DNA of 64,000 bases, from the NCBI RefSeq assembly GCF_035304305.1, contig NZ_DATGQG010000072.1, positions 1 through 64,000 of the forward strand, given 5' to 3'. Origin of the DNA: Ferrovibrio sp035304305 (GTDB taxonomy: Bacteria > Pseudomonadota > Alphaproteobacteria > Ferrovibrionales > Ferrovibrionaceae). Shown in pieces: positions 8,335 through 15,966 of the stretch; positions within the stretch are counted from its first letter, which is position 1, and each line of letters opens with the position of its first letter. The position numbers and the translations under genes were made by a program. Below the pieces are notes generated by a model. The model made no database searches and was not told the origin of the DNA. It was given only the letters and a program-made list of their open reading frames with translations.

Positions 8335-9585
8335 ATGCCCTTCTTTTCCCGTCTCGAATGGCTGCTGGCCCTGCGTTACCTGAGAGCGCGGCGGCAGGAG
8401 GGCTTCATCTCCGTGATCGCGGTGTTCAGCTTCCTCGGCATCATGCTGGGGGTGGCGACGCTGATCATCGTGATGAGCGTGATGAACGGCTTCCGGGCCG
8501 AGCTGATGGGCCGCATTCTCGGCCTGAACGGCCATCTCACCATCCATGCCGAAGCCGGCACGTCGCTGCGGGACTTTGAATTTGTCACCGAGGCTGTTGC
8601 CGGCATGCCCGGCGTCGTGCGGGCCAATCCGATCATCGAAGGCCAGGTGATGGCGACGGCCAACAATACCGCCGCCGGCGTGGTGGTGCGCGGCGTGCGG
8701 CAGGAGGACCTGAGCGCCGAGGGCGCCGTCGCCCGCGGCATCGTGCAGGGCAGCCTGCAGGATTTCACCGAGGACGGCGTCGCCATCGGCCACCGGCTGG
8801 CGCGCAAGCTGGGCCTGCGGCTGGGCGACCAGCTCACGCTGATCTCGCCCCAGAGCACGGCAACGCCCTTCGGCACCGTGCCGCGGCTGGCGCGCTACCA
8901 GATCGCCGCGATCTTCGATGTCGGCATGTTCGAATATGACTCCAGCTTCGTCTACATGCCGATGGAGACTGCGCAGGTCTATTTCCGGATGCCCGACCAG
9001 GCGAGTTCGGTCGAGGTGCGCCTGGCCGAACCCGAACAGGCGCGGCAGGCGGCGCGGCAGATCGGCCAGCGGCTCGGCCCGCAATACCGGCTCTACGACT
9101 GGCAGCAGGCCAACGCGCATTTCGTCAATGCGCTGGAGGTCGAGCGTAACGTCATGTTCCTGATCCTGACCCTGATCATCGTGGTCGCCGCCTTCAACAT
9201 CATTTCCAGCATGATCATGCTGGTGAAGGACAAGGGCAGGGACATCGCCATCCTGCGCACCATGGGCACCTCCCGCGGCACCATCATGCGGGTCTTCGTC
9301 ATCGCCGGCGCCAGCATCGGCGTGCTGGGCACCGCCGCCGGCTTCGCACTCGGGCTGGCCTTCTCGCTCAACATCGAGCGGATCCGTCAGGTCCTGCAGA
9401 GCATCACCGGCACCGAACTGTTCTCGGCCGAGATCTATTTCCTCTCCAAGCTGCCGGCCAAGGTGGATTCCACCGAAGTCATGTATGTCGTGGTGATGGG
9501 ACTGGCGCTGTCGCTGCTGGCGACGCTGTACCCGTCCTGGCGCGCGGCCCGCCTCGATCCGGTGGAGGCCCTCCGCTATGAGTGA
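8335..9585 (+). CDS. lolC: Lipoprotein-releasing ABC transporter permease, LolC/LolE family
   Basis: This inner-membrane permease helps release mature lipoproteins to LolA for transport to the outer membrane. The 416-residue protein has one N-terminal helix (about residues 21-45), a large periplasmic domain, and a C-terminal FtsX domain with three helices ending in the family-typical PSWRAARLDPVEALRYE. Only one permease gene is visible, so a homodimer or LolF-like single permease is probable, as usual in this class. Its stop overlaps the start of lolD by 8 bases, indicating translational coupling. Confidence 0.95.
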   Translation: MPFFSRLEWLLALRYLRARRQEGFISVIAVFSFLGIMLGVATLIIVMSVMNGFRAELMGRILGLNGHLTIHAEAGTSLRDFEFVTEAVAGMPGVVRANPIIEGQVMATANNTAAGVVVRGVRQEDLSAEGAVARGIVQGSLQDFTEDGVAIGHRLARKLGLRLGDQLTLISPQSTATPFGTVPRLARYQIAAIFDVGMFEYDSSFVYMPMETAQVYFRMPDQASSVEVRLAEPEQARQAARQIGQRLGPQYRLYDWQQANAHFVNALEVERNVMFLILTLIIVVAAFNIISSMIMLVKDKGRDIAILRTMGTSRGTIMRVFVIAGASIGVLGTAAGFALGLAFSLNIERIRQVLQSITGTELFSAEIYFLSKLPAKVDSTEVMYVVVMGLALSLLATLYPSWRAARLDPVEALRYE

Positions 9586-10279
9586 GCGCCCCCGCATCGT
9601 CCTCGAACTGAAAGGCATCCGCCGCACCTTCAGGCAGGGCGGCGTGACGCTGGAGGTTCTGCGCGGCATCGACCTCGCCGTGCAGCGCGGCGAGACGGTG
9701 GCCCTGCTCGGACCTTCCGGCTCGGGCAAGTCGACGCTGCTGCATATCGCCGGCCTGCTGGAGAAGCCGAGCGAAGGCCAGGTCATCATCGCCGGGCAGG
9801 ACTGCACCAGGATGGGCGAGCATCAGCGCACGCTCACGCGGCGGCACAGGATCGGTTTCGTCTACCAGTTTCACCATCTCCTGCCGGAATTCTCCGCGCT
9901 GGAGAATGCCGCCATGCCCCTGCGCATCCGCGGCGAGAAGGAGAAGCCGGCCAAGCATCTCGCCAGCGACATCCTCAAGGATCTCGGCCTGATGGACCGC
10001 CTCGACCACCGTCCGGCGCGGCTGTCGGGCGGCGAGCAGCAGCGCGTGGCGATCGCCCGCGCGCTGGTCGGCAAGCCCGATCTGCTGCTGGCCGACGAGC
10101 CGACCGGCAATCTGGATGAGAAAACCGCCGAGACGGTGTTCGGCGAACTGGTCGCCATGGTGCGCAATTTCGGCATCGGCGCGCTGATCGCCACGCACAA
10201 CATCGACATGGCCAAACGCATGGACCGCATCGTCGCGCTCCACGAGGGCCGGCTCTATACGGCGGCCTCGACGGAGTAA
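9578..10279 (+). CDS. lolD: Lipoprotein-releasing system ATP-binding protein LolD
   Basis: LolD is the cytoplasmic ATPase driving the Lol lipoprotein exporter. The 233-residue ABC domain has Walker A GPSGSGKST at residues 45-53, the Q-loop in YQFHHLLPEF, the signature LSGGEQQRVAIARAL, and Walker B LLLADEPT followed by the H-loop (ATHN). The length and the LLPEFSALENAAMPL segment are typical of LolD as opposed to generic MacB-like ATPases. It overlaps lolC and ends in a convergent gap that holds a palindromic element. Confidence 0.96.
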   Translation: MSERPRIVLELKGIRRTFRQGGVTLEVLRGIDLAVQRGETVALLGPSGSGKSTLLHIAGLLEKPSEGQVIIAGQDCTRMGEHQRTLTRRHRIGFVYQFHHLLPEFSALENAAMPLRIRGEKEKPAKHLASDILKDLGLMDRLDHRPARLSGGEQQRVAIARALVGKPDLLLADEPTGNLDEKTAETVFGELVAMVRNFGIGALIATHNIDMAKRMDRIVALHEGRLYTAASTE

Positions 10280-10290
10280 AATGACAGTAT

Positions 10291-10315
10291 CATGGCGGGG
10301 ACAAACCCGGCCATG
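10291..10315. repeat. REP-like palindrome in a convergent intergenic gap
   Basis: The 25-base element starts CATGGC and ends GCCATG, with inner GGG/CCC pairing around an ACAAA loop and a single unpaired G. Similar ATGGCCGGG...CCCGGCCAT palindromes are, from general knowledge, dispersed intergenic repeats in many alphaproteobacterial genomes. Here it lies between the converging lolD and FMN-binding genes and may act as a bidirectional terminator or mRNA end stabiliser. No T-tract follows on either strand, and no second copy was noticed in this window. Confidence 0.5.
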
Positions 10316-10331
10316 ACAACTGAGTCTTTGG

Positions 10332-11342
10332 TCAGAGCGTCTGTCTCTCCCACACGCCCGTCCGCGCCAGCTGCGGCGCATAGCTGGAGAAATCCCAGCG
10401 GAAGGGGATTGCGCCGCGGATCAGGCGGCCTTCCTCCACCTCGATCCGCAGCAGCCGCAGCGCGCCCGGGAAGCACTCGATCTCGGGGTCTTCCAGAACG
10501 ATCGAGGCCGCGCCGGTGACCTGCAGCAGGTCGCCGGTTTCGAAATCCGCGAAGATCAGCCCGGCCTTCGGGTTCTGCGCGATGTTGCCCAGCGTGTTGA
10601 AGAAATTGTTGCCGGCGAAATCCGGCGCGGTGAGCACGCTGCAGCCATCTTCCTCCGTCACCCGCACGAAGCCCGGCCGGCCGCCGCGATGGGAAACGTC
10701 GACGCCTTCGTGGCGCTCGTCATTGCCGGCGGAGGCCGAAGCGGTGGCGATGAAAAAGGTATCGGCATTTCGCACCATCGCGGCCGCTTCCGCCGACAGC
10801 AGCGCGCTTTCGGTTTCCACCGGATGCGGTTCAGAGAAGCTTTGCGGCGAGGCGCGGAAGAAGGGCTGCCGTGCCTGGATGTATTGCGGGCAGTTGCCGA
10901 AACTCTGGTCGACCTGGATGGTGAAGCCGTCGTCGTCGCGCGCGGCGATGCGGCCGTTCATGCGGTTGCGCCGGCGGGTATGCAGTTCGATGCCGATGAC
11001 GGCAATCGGCGCGCCCGGGCGCAGATGGTCGGCCAGCGGATCGCCCGGCGCCGGTTTCGCTGCCACGATCATGTGCCGTTCGTCCGGGGTCTGCACGAAA
11101 CCCGGCCTGCCGACCAGCATCGAGGCCCAGGGCCTGCCCTGCGCGTCGAGGCTGCCGACAAAGAGATAGGGCAGCTTTTCGAACAGCTCGCGATGCTGGT
11201 CCGGCATGAAGTCGCGGATGACGCGCTGGCCGATCTCGGCCATACGCGCCCGGGAGCCGGCCAGCAGCTGCATCGCCTGCTCGCCGGGATGGAAGGCGTC
11301 GGCCTGCGCCTGCGCCATGGCTTTGGACAGCAGCGCCGACAT
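10332..11342 (-). CDS. Pyridoxamine 5'-phosphate oxidase-family (FMN-binding split barrel) protein
   Basis: The 336-residue protein contains two stretches resembling FMN-binding split-barrel domains: an N-terminal one (PYLFVGSLDAQGRPWASMLVG, about residues 60-80) and a C-terminal one with FIATASAS and HRGGRPGFVRV segments. The family binds FMN or a related flavin and often acts in small-molecule or nitro-compound reduction; the substrate is unknown. The ATG at 11342 was preferred because upstream frame codes low-complexity basic sequence antisense to the GST gene. It begins 2 bases after the GST stop, so the two form an operon divergent from a LysR regulator. Confidence 0.85.
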   Translation of the reverse strand: MSALLSKAMAQAQADAFHPGEQAMQLLAGSRARMAEIGQRVIRDFMPDQHRELFEKLPYLFVGSLDAQGRPWASMLVGRPGFVQTPDERHMIVAAKPAPGDPLADHLRPGAPIAVIGIELHTRRRNRMNGRIAARDDDGFTIQVDQSFGNCPQYIQARQPFFRASPQSFSEPHPVETESALLSAEAAAMVRNADTFFIATASASAGNDERHEGVDVSHRGGRPGFVRVTEEDGCSVLTAPDFAGNNFFNTLGNIAQNPKAGLIFADFETGDLLQVTGAASIVLEDPEIECFPGALRLLRIEVEEGRLIRGAIPFRWDFSSYAPQLARTGVWERQTL

Positions 11343-11344
11343 GG

Positions 11345-11980
11345 TCAGGCTGCCTCCGGCAGGGGCGAGCGCGGCATGGCGACGAAGCCGGGCTGGGCCT
11401 CGATGCGTGTAAGCCAGGTGCGGATCGCCGGATAGGGCTCCAGCGACAGGGCGCCCTCGGGCGCGTGGGCCGTGTAGCTGTACAGCGCCACATCGGCGAT
11501 GGTCGGATGGCCGGCGGCGAGGAAGTTCTGCTCCGACAGCCGCGCCTCCATCACGCCGAACAGCTTGGCGGCAATCGCGTTGCAGAAGGTTGTGTCCGCC
11601 TTGCGCCGGAAGAGATGGATCACCCGCGCCATGGCCGGGCCGAATGCCAGCTGCCCGGCTGCGACAGAGAGCCATTGCTGCACGCTGGCGGCGGCCACCG
11701 GCTCGTCGGGATACCAGCGCCGCGACGCATCATAGCGCGAGGCGAGATAGACCAGGATCGCGTTGCTGTCGGCCAGCGTGACGTCGCCATCCTCGATCAC
11801 CGGCACCTCGCCGAAGGGATTGCGCCGCAGGAAGTCCGGGCTCTTGTGCTCGCCCTTCGCCAGATCCACCTCGACCAGTTCCACGGGCAGGTTGAGCAGC
11901 GACAGCATCAGCTGGACGCGATGGGCATGGCCCGAGAGGGCATGGCGGTAAAGCCGGATCGGCTGGGGCGGATGGTTCAT
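11345..11980 (-). CDS. Glutathione S-transferase family protein
   Basis: The 211-residue product has an N-terminal thioredoxin-like domain (LYRHALSGHAHRVQLML, then NPFGEVPVIEDGD with the cis-proline, and the SNAIL-type ADSNAILVYLA) and an all-helical C-terminal domain. These are hallmarks of cytosolic GSTs that conjugate or bind glutathione in detoxification. The ATG at 11980 has GGAG 6 bases upstream; a 24-residue extension has no support. It is transcribed with the flavin-binding gene and away from the LysR regulator, which probably controls both. Confidence 0.9.
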   Translation of the reverse strand: MNHPPQPIRLYRHALSGHAHRVQLMLSLLNLPVELVEVDLAKGEHKSPDFLRRNPFGEVPVIEDGDVTLADSNAILVYLASRYDASRRWYPDEPVAAASVQQWLSVAAGQLAFGPAMARVIHLFRRKADTTFCNAIAAKLFGVMEARLSEQNFLAAGHPTIADVALYSYTAHAPEGALSLEPYPAIRTWLTRIEAQPGFVAMPRSPLPEAA

Positions 11981-12040
11981 GGGACACTCCGGCAATAAGG
12001 GACAGGTCCACGCCAGAATGGTGCCGAGAGCCGCCTGATT

Positions 12041-12087
12041 TAATCCCTCCAATTGACAAGGGATTATTCCGCTTGCAGGAATAATCC
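12041..12087. promoter_or_regulatory. Repeat-rich operator / SD-sequestering hairpin before the LysR gene
   Basis: Two inverted repeats share the motif TAATCC. TAATCCC (12041-12047) pairs with GGGATTA (12060-12066). GGATTATTCC (12061-12070) pairs perfectly with GGAATAATCC (12078-12087), leaving a 7-base loop. The second palindrome ends at the base before the LysR start codon and contains its AGGA ribosome-binding site. A TTGACA at 12053-12058 lies between the arms. This geometry fits a LysR-type autoregulatory site controlling both divergent directions and may also fold in mRNA to hide the start. Confidence 0.65.
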
Positions 12088-12984
12088 ATGGACAAGGTCG
12101 GCAGCATGCGGGTGTTCATCGCGGTGGCCGAAGCCCGGGGCTTCGCGCCCGCGGCACGGCAGCTCGGCATGTCGCCGCCTGCCGTCACCCGGGCGATCGC
12201 CGCCCTGGAGGAGCGGATCGGTACCCGCCTGCTGCACCGGACCACCCGGATCGTCCGGCTGACCGAGGCGGGGGCGCGGTTTCTGGCCGATGCCAGGCGC
12301 ATCCTGGCCGAGATCGACGAGGCGGAAGCGGCGGCAGCCGGCGACCATGCCCGGCCGCGCGGGCTGCTCACCGTGACGGCGCCGGTGATGTTCGGCCGCA
12401 TGCATGTCGCGCCCGTCGTTTCGGAATTCCTCTCCCTGTATCCCGAGGTCAGTGTCCGGCTGCTGCTGCTCGACCGCGTGACCGATCTGCTGGAGGAGGG
12501 GATCGATCTGGCGGTCCGCATCGCCCATCTGCCGGACTCGTCGCTGAATGCCGTGAAGGTCGGCAGCGTGCGCCGGGTGACCTGCGCCGCGCCGGCCTAT
12601 CTCGAGCGCCGGGGCGAGCCGCAGCATCCCTCCGACCTGCCGCAGCATGACACGATCGGCTTCTGGGCCCAGGGCGCCGAGGCCGAGTGGGTCTTCGGCC
12701 CGGATGCCAAACCGTTCCGTATCCGCCCGCCGGCCCGGATGGTGGTCAACGCGGCCGACGTAGCCATCGCCGCGGCGCTGGCCGGCCACGGCATCACCCG
12801 GGTGCTGTCCTACCAGATCGCCGAGCCGCTGAGGCAGGGGCGGCTCCGGCTGGTGCTGCAGGCCTATGAGCGGCCGCCGATCCCGATCCATCTGGTCCAT
12901 GCCGAGGGACGGCGGGTTTCGGCCCGCCTGCGGGCTTTCCTCGACTTCGCCACTGACCGGCTGCGCCGCCTCGAACTGGCTTGA
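12088..12984 (+). CDS. LysR family transcriptional regulator
   Basis: The 298-residue protein has the N-terminal winged helix-turn-helix of LysR regulators (residues 1-60, with the AARQLGMSPPAVTRAIAALE recognition region) and a C-terminal inducer-binding domain. It resembles the subgroup that regulates neighbouring detoxification or redox genes. It is divergent from the GST and FMN-binding genes with 107 bases between starts, the classical arrangement for a regulator and its target. AGGA 7 bases before the ATG lies inside an inverted repeat. The inducer cannot be predicted. Confidence 0.93.
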   Translation: MDKVGSMRVFIAVAEARGFAPAARQLGMSPPAVTRAIAALEERIGTRLLHRTTRIVRLTEAGARFLADARRILAEIDEAEAAAAGDHARPRGLLTVTAPVMFGRMHVAPVVSEFLSLYPEVSVRLLLLDRVTDLLEEGIDLAVRIAHLPDSSLNAVKVGSVRRVTCAAPAYLERRGEPQHPSDLPQHDTIGFWAQGAEAEWVFGPDAKPFRIRPPARMVVNAADVAIAAALAGHGITRVLSYQIAEPLRQGRLRLVLQAYERPPIPIHLVHAEGRRVSARLRAFLDFATDRLRRLELA

Positions 12985-13009
12985 CAGATCGGGAGGTGTA
13001 CACTATATG
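12981..13009 (+). promoter_or_regulatory. Strong sigma70-type promoter overlapping the LysR stop codon
   Basis: A perfect -35 box TTGACA (12981-12986) and a -10 box TATATG (13004-13009) are spaced by exactly 17 bases. Between the boxes lies the palindrome GTGTACAC (12996-13003), and another, TTCCAGCTGGAA (13010-13021), covers the expected start point. The promoter overlaps the TGA of the LysR gene and points toward miaB. The two palindromes suggest repressor control. Predicted only, but it is the best consensus match seen in the window. Confidence 0.65.
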
Positions 13010-13050
13010 TTCCAGCTGGAAAGCTGGCTCTGCTTCTGGTGAACCCGCCA

Positions 13051-13090
13051 TAGGCTCCAGCGGGCTCCAGCGGGCTCCAGCGGGCTCCAG
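13051..13090 (+). repeat. 10-bp tandem repeat array (CGGGCTCCAG)
   Basis: Three exact copies of CGGGCTCCAG occupy 13061-13090, preceded by a two-mismatch copy (TAGGCTCCAG, 13051-13060) and followed by decayed copies (TGGACCGCAG at 13091-13100 and similar GCGGGCCGCAG segments to about 13133). The block around 13030-13060 also resembles 13101-13133, suggesting an older, larger duplication. The unit is too short and has no spacers, so this is not CRISPR. The exposed CUCC in each unit is complementary to Shine-Dalgarno cores. Confidence 0.8.
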
Positions 13091-13184
13091 TGGACCGCAG
13101 TGAACCGCCAATGGGCGCCAGCGGGCCGCAGCGGATTCTGGCGGACCCCATTGGGCCGGAAATGCGATGCAGCGGAGCGTCGCG

Positions 13185-13217
13185 CCGCCGGCGGAACGCC
13201 CTTCCGCGCGGTTTTTT
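13185..13217 (+). terminator. Rho-independent terminator upstream of miaB
   Basis: CCGC (13185-13188) and GCGGAA (13191-13196) pair with TTCCGC and GCGG (13202-13211) around a CGCCC loop, with a 2-base bulge on the 5' side. Six T residues follow (13212-13217). This meets the usual criteria for an intrinsic terminator on the plus strand. It lies about 170 bases after the -10 box of the upstream promoter and 190 bases before miaB. Confidence 0.75.
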
Positions 13218-13407
13218 GCCCTGACCCGCCTGCCGATGTCTGGCAAGCCATTGATATCCTTGTGAAGAATCGATTGCGGCAGGGGCCGCTGCCACTTCGC
13301 CGCCTTGATTCCGCCGTCGCAGATGTTACCTTGGAGCGATCGTTATCCGTTTCCAAAGGAGCGTCTGGGGCGCCGCCGGGTTCAGGCTGCCCCGTTGTCA
13401 CACGGAC

Positions 13408-14817
13408 TTGGCCAAGAAGCTGTTCATCAAGACCTACGGCTGCCAGATGAACGTCTACGATTCCGCCCGCATGGCGGACGTGCTGGCTCCGCTGGGATAC
13501 GCCAGGACCGAGACGCCCGATGACGCCGACATGGTCGTCATCAATACCTGCCATATCCGCGAAAAGGCCGCCGAGAAGGTGTTCTCCGAGCTCGGCCACT
13601 GGCGCCAGCGCAAGACCGCGGCGCGGGCGGCCGGCGGCGACGTGACCATCGCGGTGGCCGGCTGCGTGGCGCAGGCGGAAGGCGAGGAGATCATCGCCCG
13701 CGCGCCCTTCGTCGATCTGGTGGTCGGGCCGCAGGCCTATCACCGCCTGCCCGAGCTGCTGGCGCAGGCCGAACGCGCCCGGGCGAAGCGCAACGGCCGC
13801 AGCCAGGCCGGCGCCGGCGTGATGGACACCGACTTCCCGGTGGAATCGAAATTCGACCACCTGCCGGAGCAGAGCGCGGAAGCGCCGGGCGCCGTCGGCT
13901 TCTTGGCGGTGCAGGAAGGCTGCGACAAATTCTGCACCTTCTGCGTCGTGCCCTATACCCGCGGCGCCGAATATTCGCGCCCGGCCGAGGCGATCTTCGC
14001 CGAGGCCCGGCGCCTGATCGAGGGCGGCGTGCAGGAGATCGCGCTGCTCGGCCAGAACGTGAATGCCTGGCATGGCGAGGGGCCGGACGGCAGGACCTGG
14101 TCGCTCGGCCGCCTGCTGCGCGAGCTGCACGACCGCTTCCAGCCGCAGCATCCGCGCCTGCGCTGGCGCTACACGACCTCGCATCCGCGCGAGATGGACG
14201 ACGACCTGATCGTCGCCCATGGCGAGCTGCCGGGCCTGATGCCGTTCCTGCATCTGCCGGTGCAGTCCGGCTCGGATGCCGTGCTGCGCGCGATGAATCG
14301 CGGCCACGGTGCGGCGGAATATCTCGACATCATCGCCAGGCTGCGCGCGGCGCGGCCCGACATCGCCTTCAGCTCGGATTTCATCACCGGCTTTCCCGGC
14401 GAGACCGAGAAGGATTTCGAGGCCACGCTGGAGCTGGTGCGCAAGGTCGGCTTCGCCTCGGCCTATTCCTTCAAGTACAGCGCGCGTCCCGGCACGCCGG
14501 GCAGCCTGCTGCCCAACCGGGTGCCGGATGCCGTGAGCGCCGAGCGGCTGCAGCGCCTGCAGGCCCTGCTGCTCGAGCAGGCGACCGCGTTCAACCAGGC
14601 CTGCATCGGCCGTGAACTTGATGTGATATTCGACCGCCCCGGAAAATTCGCCGGCCAGATGATCGGCCGTTCGCCTTACATGCAGCCGGTGGTGGTCTCC
14701 GACGCGCGGCTCGGCATGGGCGACCGGGCAAGCGTGACGATCACGGCCGCGACGGCGACGTCGCTGAGCGGCACGGTTGCCGCAGCGGGCTGCGGCGACA
14801 GCCTCGAGGCGGCGTGA
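13408..14817 (+). CDS. miaB: tRNA-2-methylthio-N6-dimethylallyladenosine synthase MiaB
   Basis: MiaB is a radical-SAM methylthiotransferase that modifies A37 of tRNAs reading U-starting codons. The 469-residue protein has the N-terminal cluster cysteines C12, C48 and C86, the radical-SAM cysteines C172, C176 and C179 (CDKFCTFC), and a C-terminal TRAM domain. The start is TTG at 13408, giving the family-typical MAKKLFIKTYGCQMN; no in-frame ATG or GTG fits upstream, and the ribosome-binding site is poor. It heads the miaB-phoH-ybeY-corC-lnt cluster, and its stop overlaps the phoH GTG. Confidence 0.96.
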   Translation: MAKKLFIKTYGCQMNVYDSARMADVLAPLGYARTETPDDADMVVINTCHIREKAAEKVFSELGHWRQRKTAARAAGGDVTIAVAGCVAQAEGEEIIARAPFVDLVVGPQAYHRLPELLAQAERARAKRNGRSQAGAGVMDTDFPVESKFDHLPEQSAEAPGAVGFLAVQEGCDKFCTFCVVPYTRGAEYSRPAEAIFAEARRLIEGGVQEIALLGQNVNAWHGEGPDGRTWSLGRLLRELHDRFQPQHPRLRWRYTTSHPREMDDDLIVAHGELPGLMPFLHLPVQSGSDAVLRAMNRGHGAAEYLDIIARLRAARPDIAFSSDFITGFPGETEKDFEATLELVRKVGFASAYSFKYSARPGTPGSLLPNRVPDAVSAERLQRLQALLLEQATAFNQACIGRELDVIFDRPGKFAGQMIGRSPYMQPVVVSDARLGMGDRASVTITAATATSLSGTVAAAGCGDSLEAA

Positions 14818-15959
14818 CGCGGGCGCGGCACAGAGAACTGCTCGTAAGCGAAAGGCTGAAGCCTGTGAGCGATGCACGCGGTCCGGCGCCATCCGGTCAA
14901 CCCATCGTCCTCGAATTCGACGACAACCGCCTGCTGGCGCTGCTGTTCGGCGAGCATGACCGGCATCTGGCGCGGATCGAGCAGCAGCTCGGCGTCTCGG
15001 TCACCCCGCGCGGCAACCGGCTGATGATCAGCGGCCCCGAGGAGGGCCGCCGCGACGCGCAGACCGTGCTCAGCGAGTTGTACGGACGGCTGGAAAAGGG
15101 CGGCGTCGTCGAGATGGGCGACGTGGACGGCGCCATCCGCATGGCGCAGGCAGGCCAGAGGGCGGGGGAAACGGGAGGTTCGATGAGCGCACCGGTGACG
15201 GCCAAACCGCGCGAGCGGACGGAACGCGGCGGAGCAGCGGGTGATCGGCCGGCGCCGGAAGGCGCCGTGCGGACCATCAAGCGGCTGATCATCCCGCGTT
15301 CGCCGACGCAGAAGCTGTATGTCCAGGCGCTGCAGAAGCACGAACTGGTCTTCGGCCTCGGCCCCGCCGGCACCGGCAAGACCTATCTCGCCGTCGCCAT
15401 GGCGGTCTCCATGCTGCTGGAAGGCCGCGTCGACCGCATCATCCTGTCGCGTCCCGCCGTGGAAGCCGGCGAGCGGCTGGGCTTCCTGCCCGGCGACATG
15501 CGCGAGAAGATCGATCCCTATCTGCGGCCGCTCTACGACGCGCTCTACGACATGCTGCCGCCCGAGCGCGTGGTGAAGGGCCTCGAGAGCGGCGAGATCG
15601 AGGTGGCGCCGCTCGCCTTCATGCGCGGTCGCACGCTGTCGAACGCCTATGTCATTCTCGACGAGGCGCAGAACACCTCGCCGGTGCAGATGAAGATGCT
15701 GCTCACCCGCCTGGGCGAGAATTCCCGGCTGGCGGTGACCGGCGACCTGTCGCAGATCGACCTGCCGATCGGCGTGCCCTCGGGCCTGCGCGATGCGCTC
15801 GACATCCTCGACGGCATCGAGGGCATCTCCTTCGTGCGCTTCGGCGAGGCCGACGTGGTGCGCCATTCGCTGGTCACCAAGATCGTGCGCGCCTATGCCC
15901 AGCGCGACAACGAACTGGGCCTGAGCCGTCCCGACGGTTCCGGCCGGCCGCGGCGCTGA
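14814..15959 (+). CDS. phoH: PhoH family ATPase
   Basis: PhoH-like (YbeZ) proteins are ATPases linked to RNA metabolism and ribosome quality control, usually beside ybeY. The 381-residue product has a KH-like N-terminal region (about 30-100), Walker A GPAGTGKT at residues 183-190, and the PhoH core with RPAVEAGERLGFLPGD and Walker B VILDEAQNTS. The GTG at 14814 overlaps the miaB stop (GTGA), suggesting coupling; GTG at 14865 is an alternative. The role is inferred from conserved proximity to miaB and ybeY. Confidence 0.93.
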   Translation: MTRARHRELLVSERLKPVSDARGPAPSGQPIVLEFDDNRLLALLFGEHDRHLARIEQQLGVSVTPRGNRLMISGPEEGRRDAQTVLSELYGRLEKGGVVEMGDVDGAIRMAQAGQRAGETGGSMSAPVTAKPRERTERGGAAGDRPAPEGAVRTIKRLIIPRSPTQKLYVQALQKHELVFGLGPAGTGKTYLAVAMAVSMLLEGRVDRIILSRPAVEAGERLGFLPGDMREKIDPYLRPLYDALYDMLPPERVVKGLESGEIEVAPLAFMRGRTLSNAYVILDEAQNTSPVQMKMLLTRLGENSRLAVTGDLSQIDLPIGVPSGLRDALDILDGIEGISFVRFGEADVVRHSLVTKIVRAYAQRDNELGLSRPDGSGRPRR

Positions 15960-15966
15960 GACCGCC

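Larger units (their letters stand above)
13012..13217 (+). ncRNA. Candidate structured small RNA or attenuated miaB leader
   Basis: This is the only gap over 300 bases (12985-13407), and no protein is supported in it. After the promoter come, in order: a possible hairpin CCAGCT-GGAA-AGCTGG (13012-13027); a tandem array of CGGGCTCCAG (13051-13090); a long stem in which CCAATGGGCGCCAG (13108-13121) pairs with CTGGCG and CCCATTGG (13138-13143, 13147-13154) with one 3-base bulge; and an intrinsic terminator. The order promoter, structure, terminator indicates a discrete RNA of about 200 nt. Alternatively it is an attenuated leader for miaB, which starts 190 bases downstream. No Rfam family is recognised. 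Confidence 0.55.

Noticed and set aside
6742..9807. A 1021-codon open frame antisense to proS and lolC
   Set aside because: Amino-acid composition (H, R, Q, A, D rich) is that of a complement frame; the plus-strand genes are certain.
13051..13133. CRISPR array
   Set aside because: The unit is 10 bases, contiguous, with no spacers, and no cas genes are nearby.
13003..13295. Minus-strand frames across the repeat gap with repeated SPLEPAGA-like peptide
   Set aside because: The periodic peptide arises from the 10-base DNA repeat read in frame; no gene signals are present.
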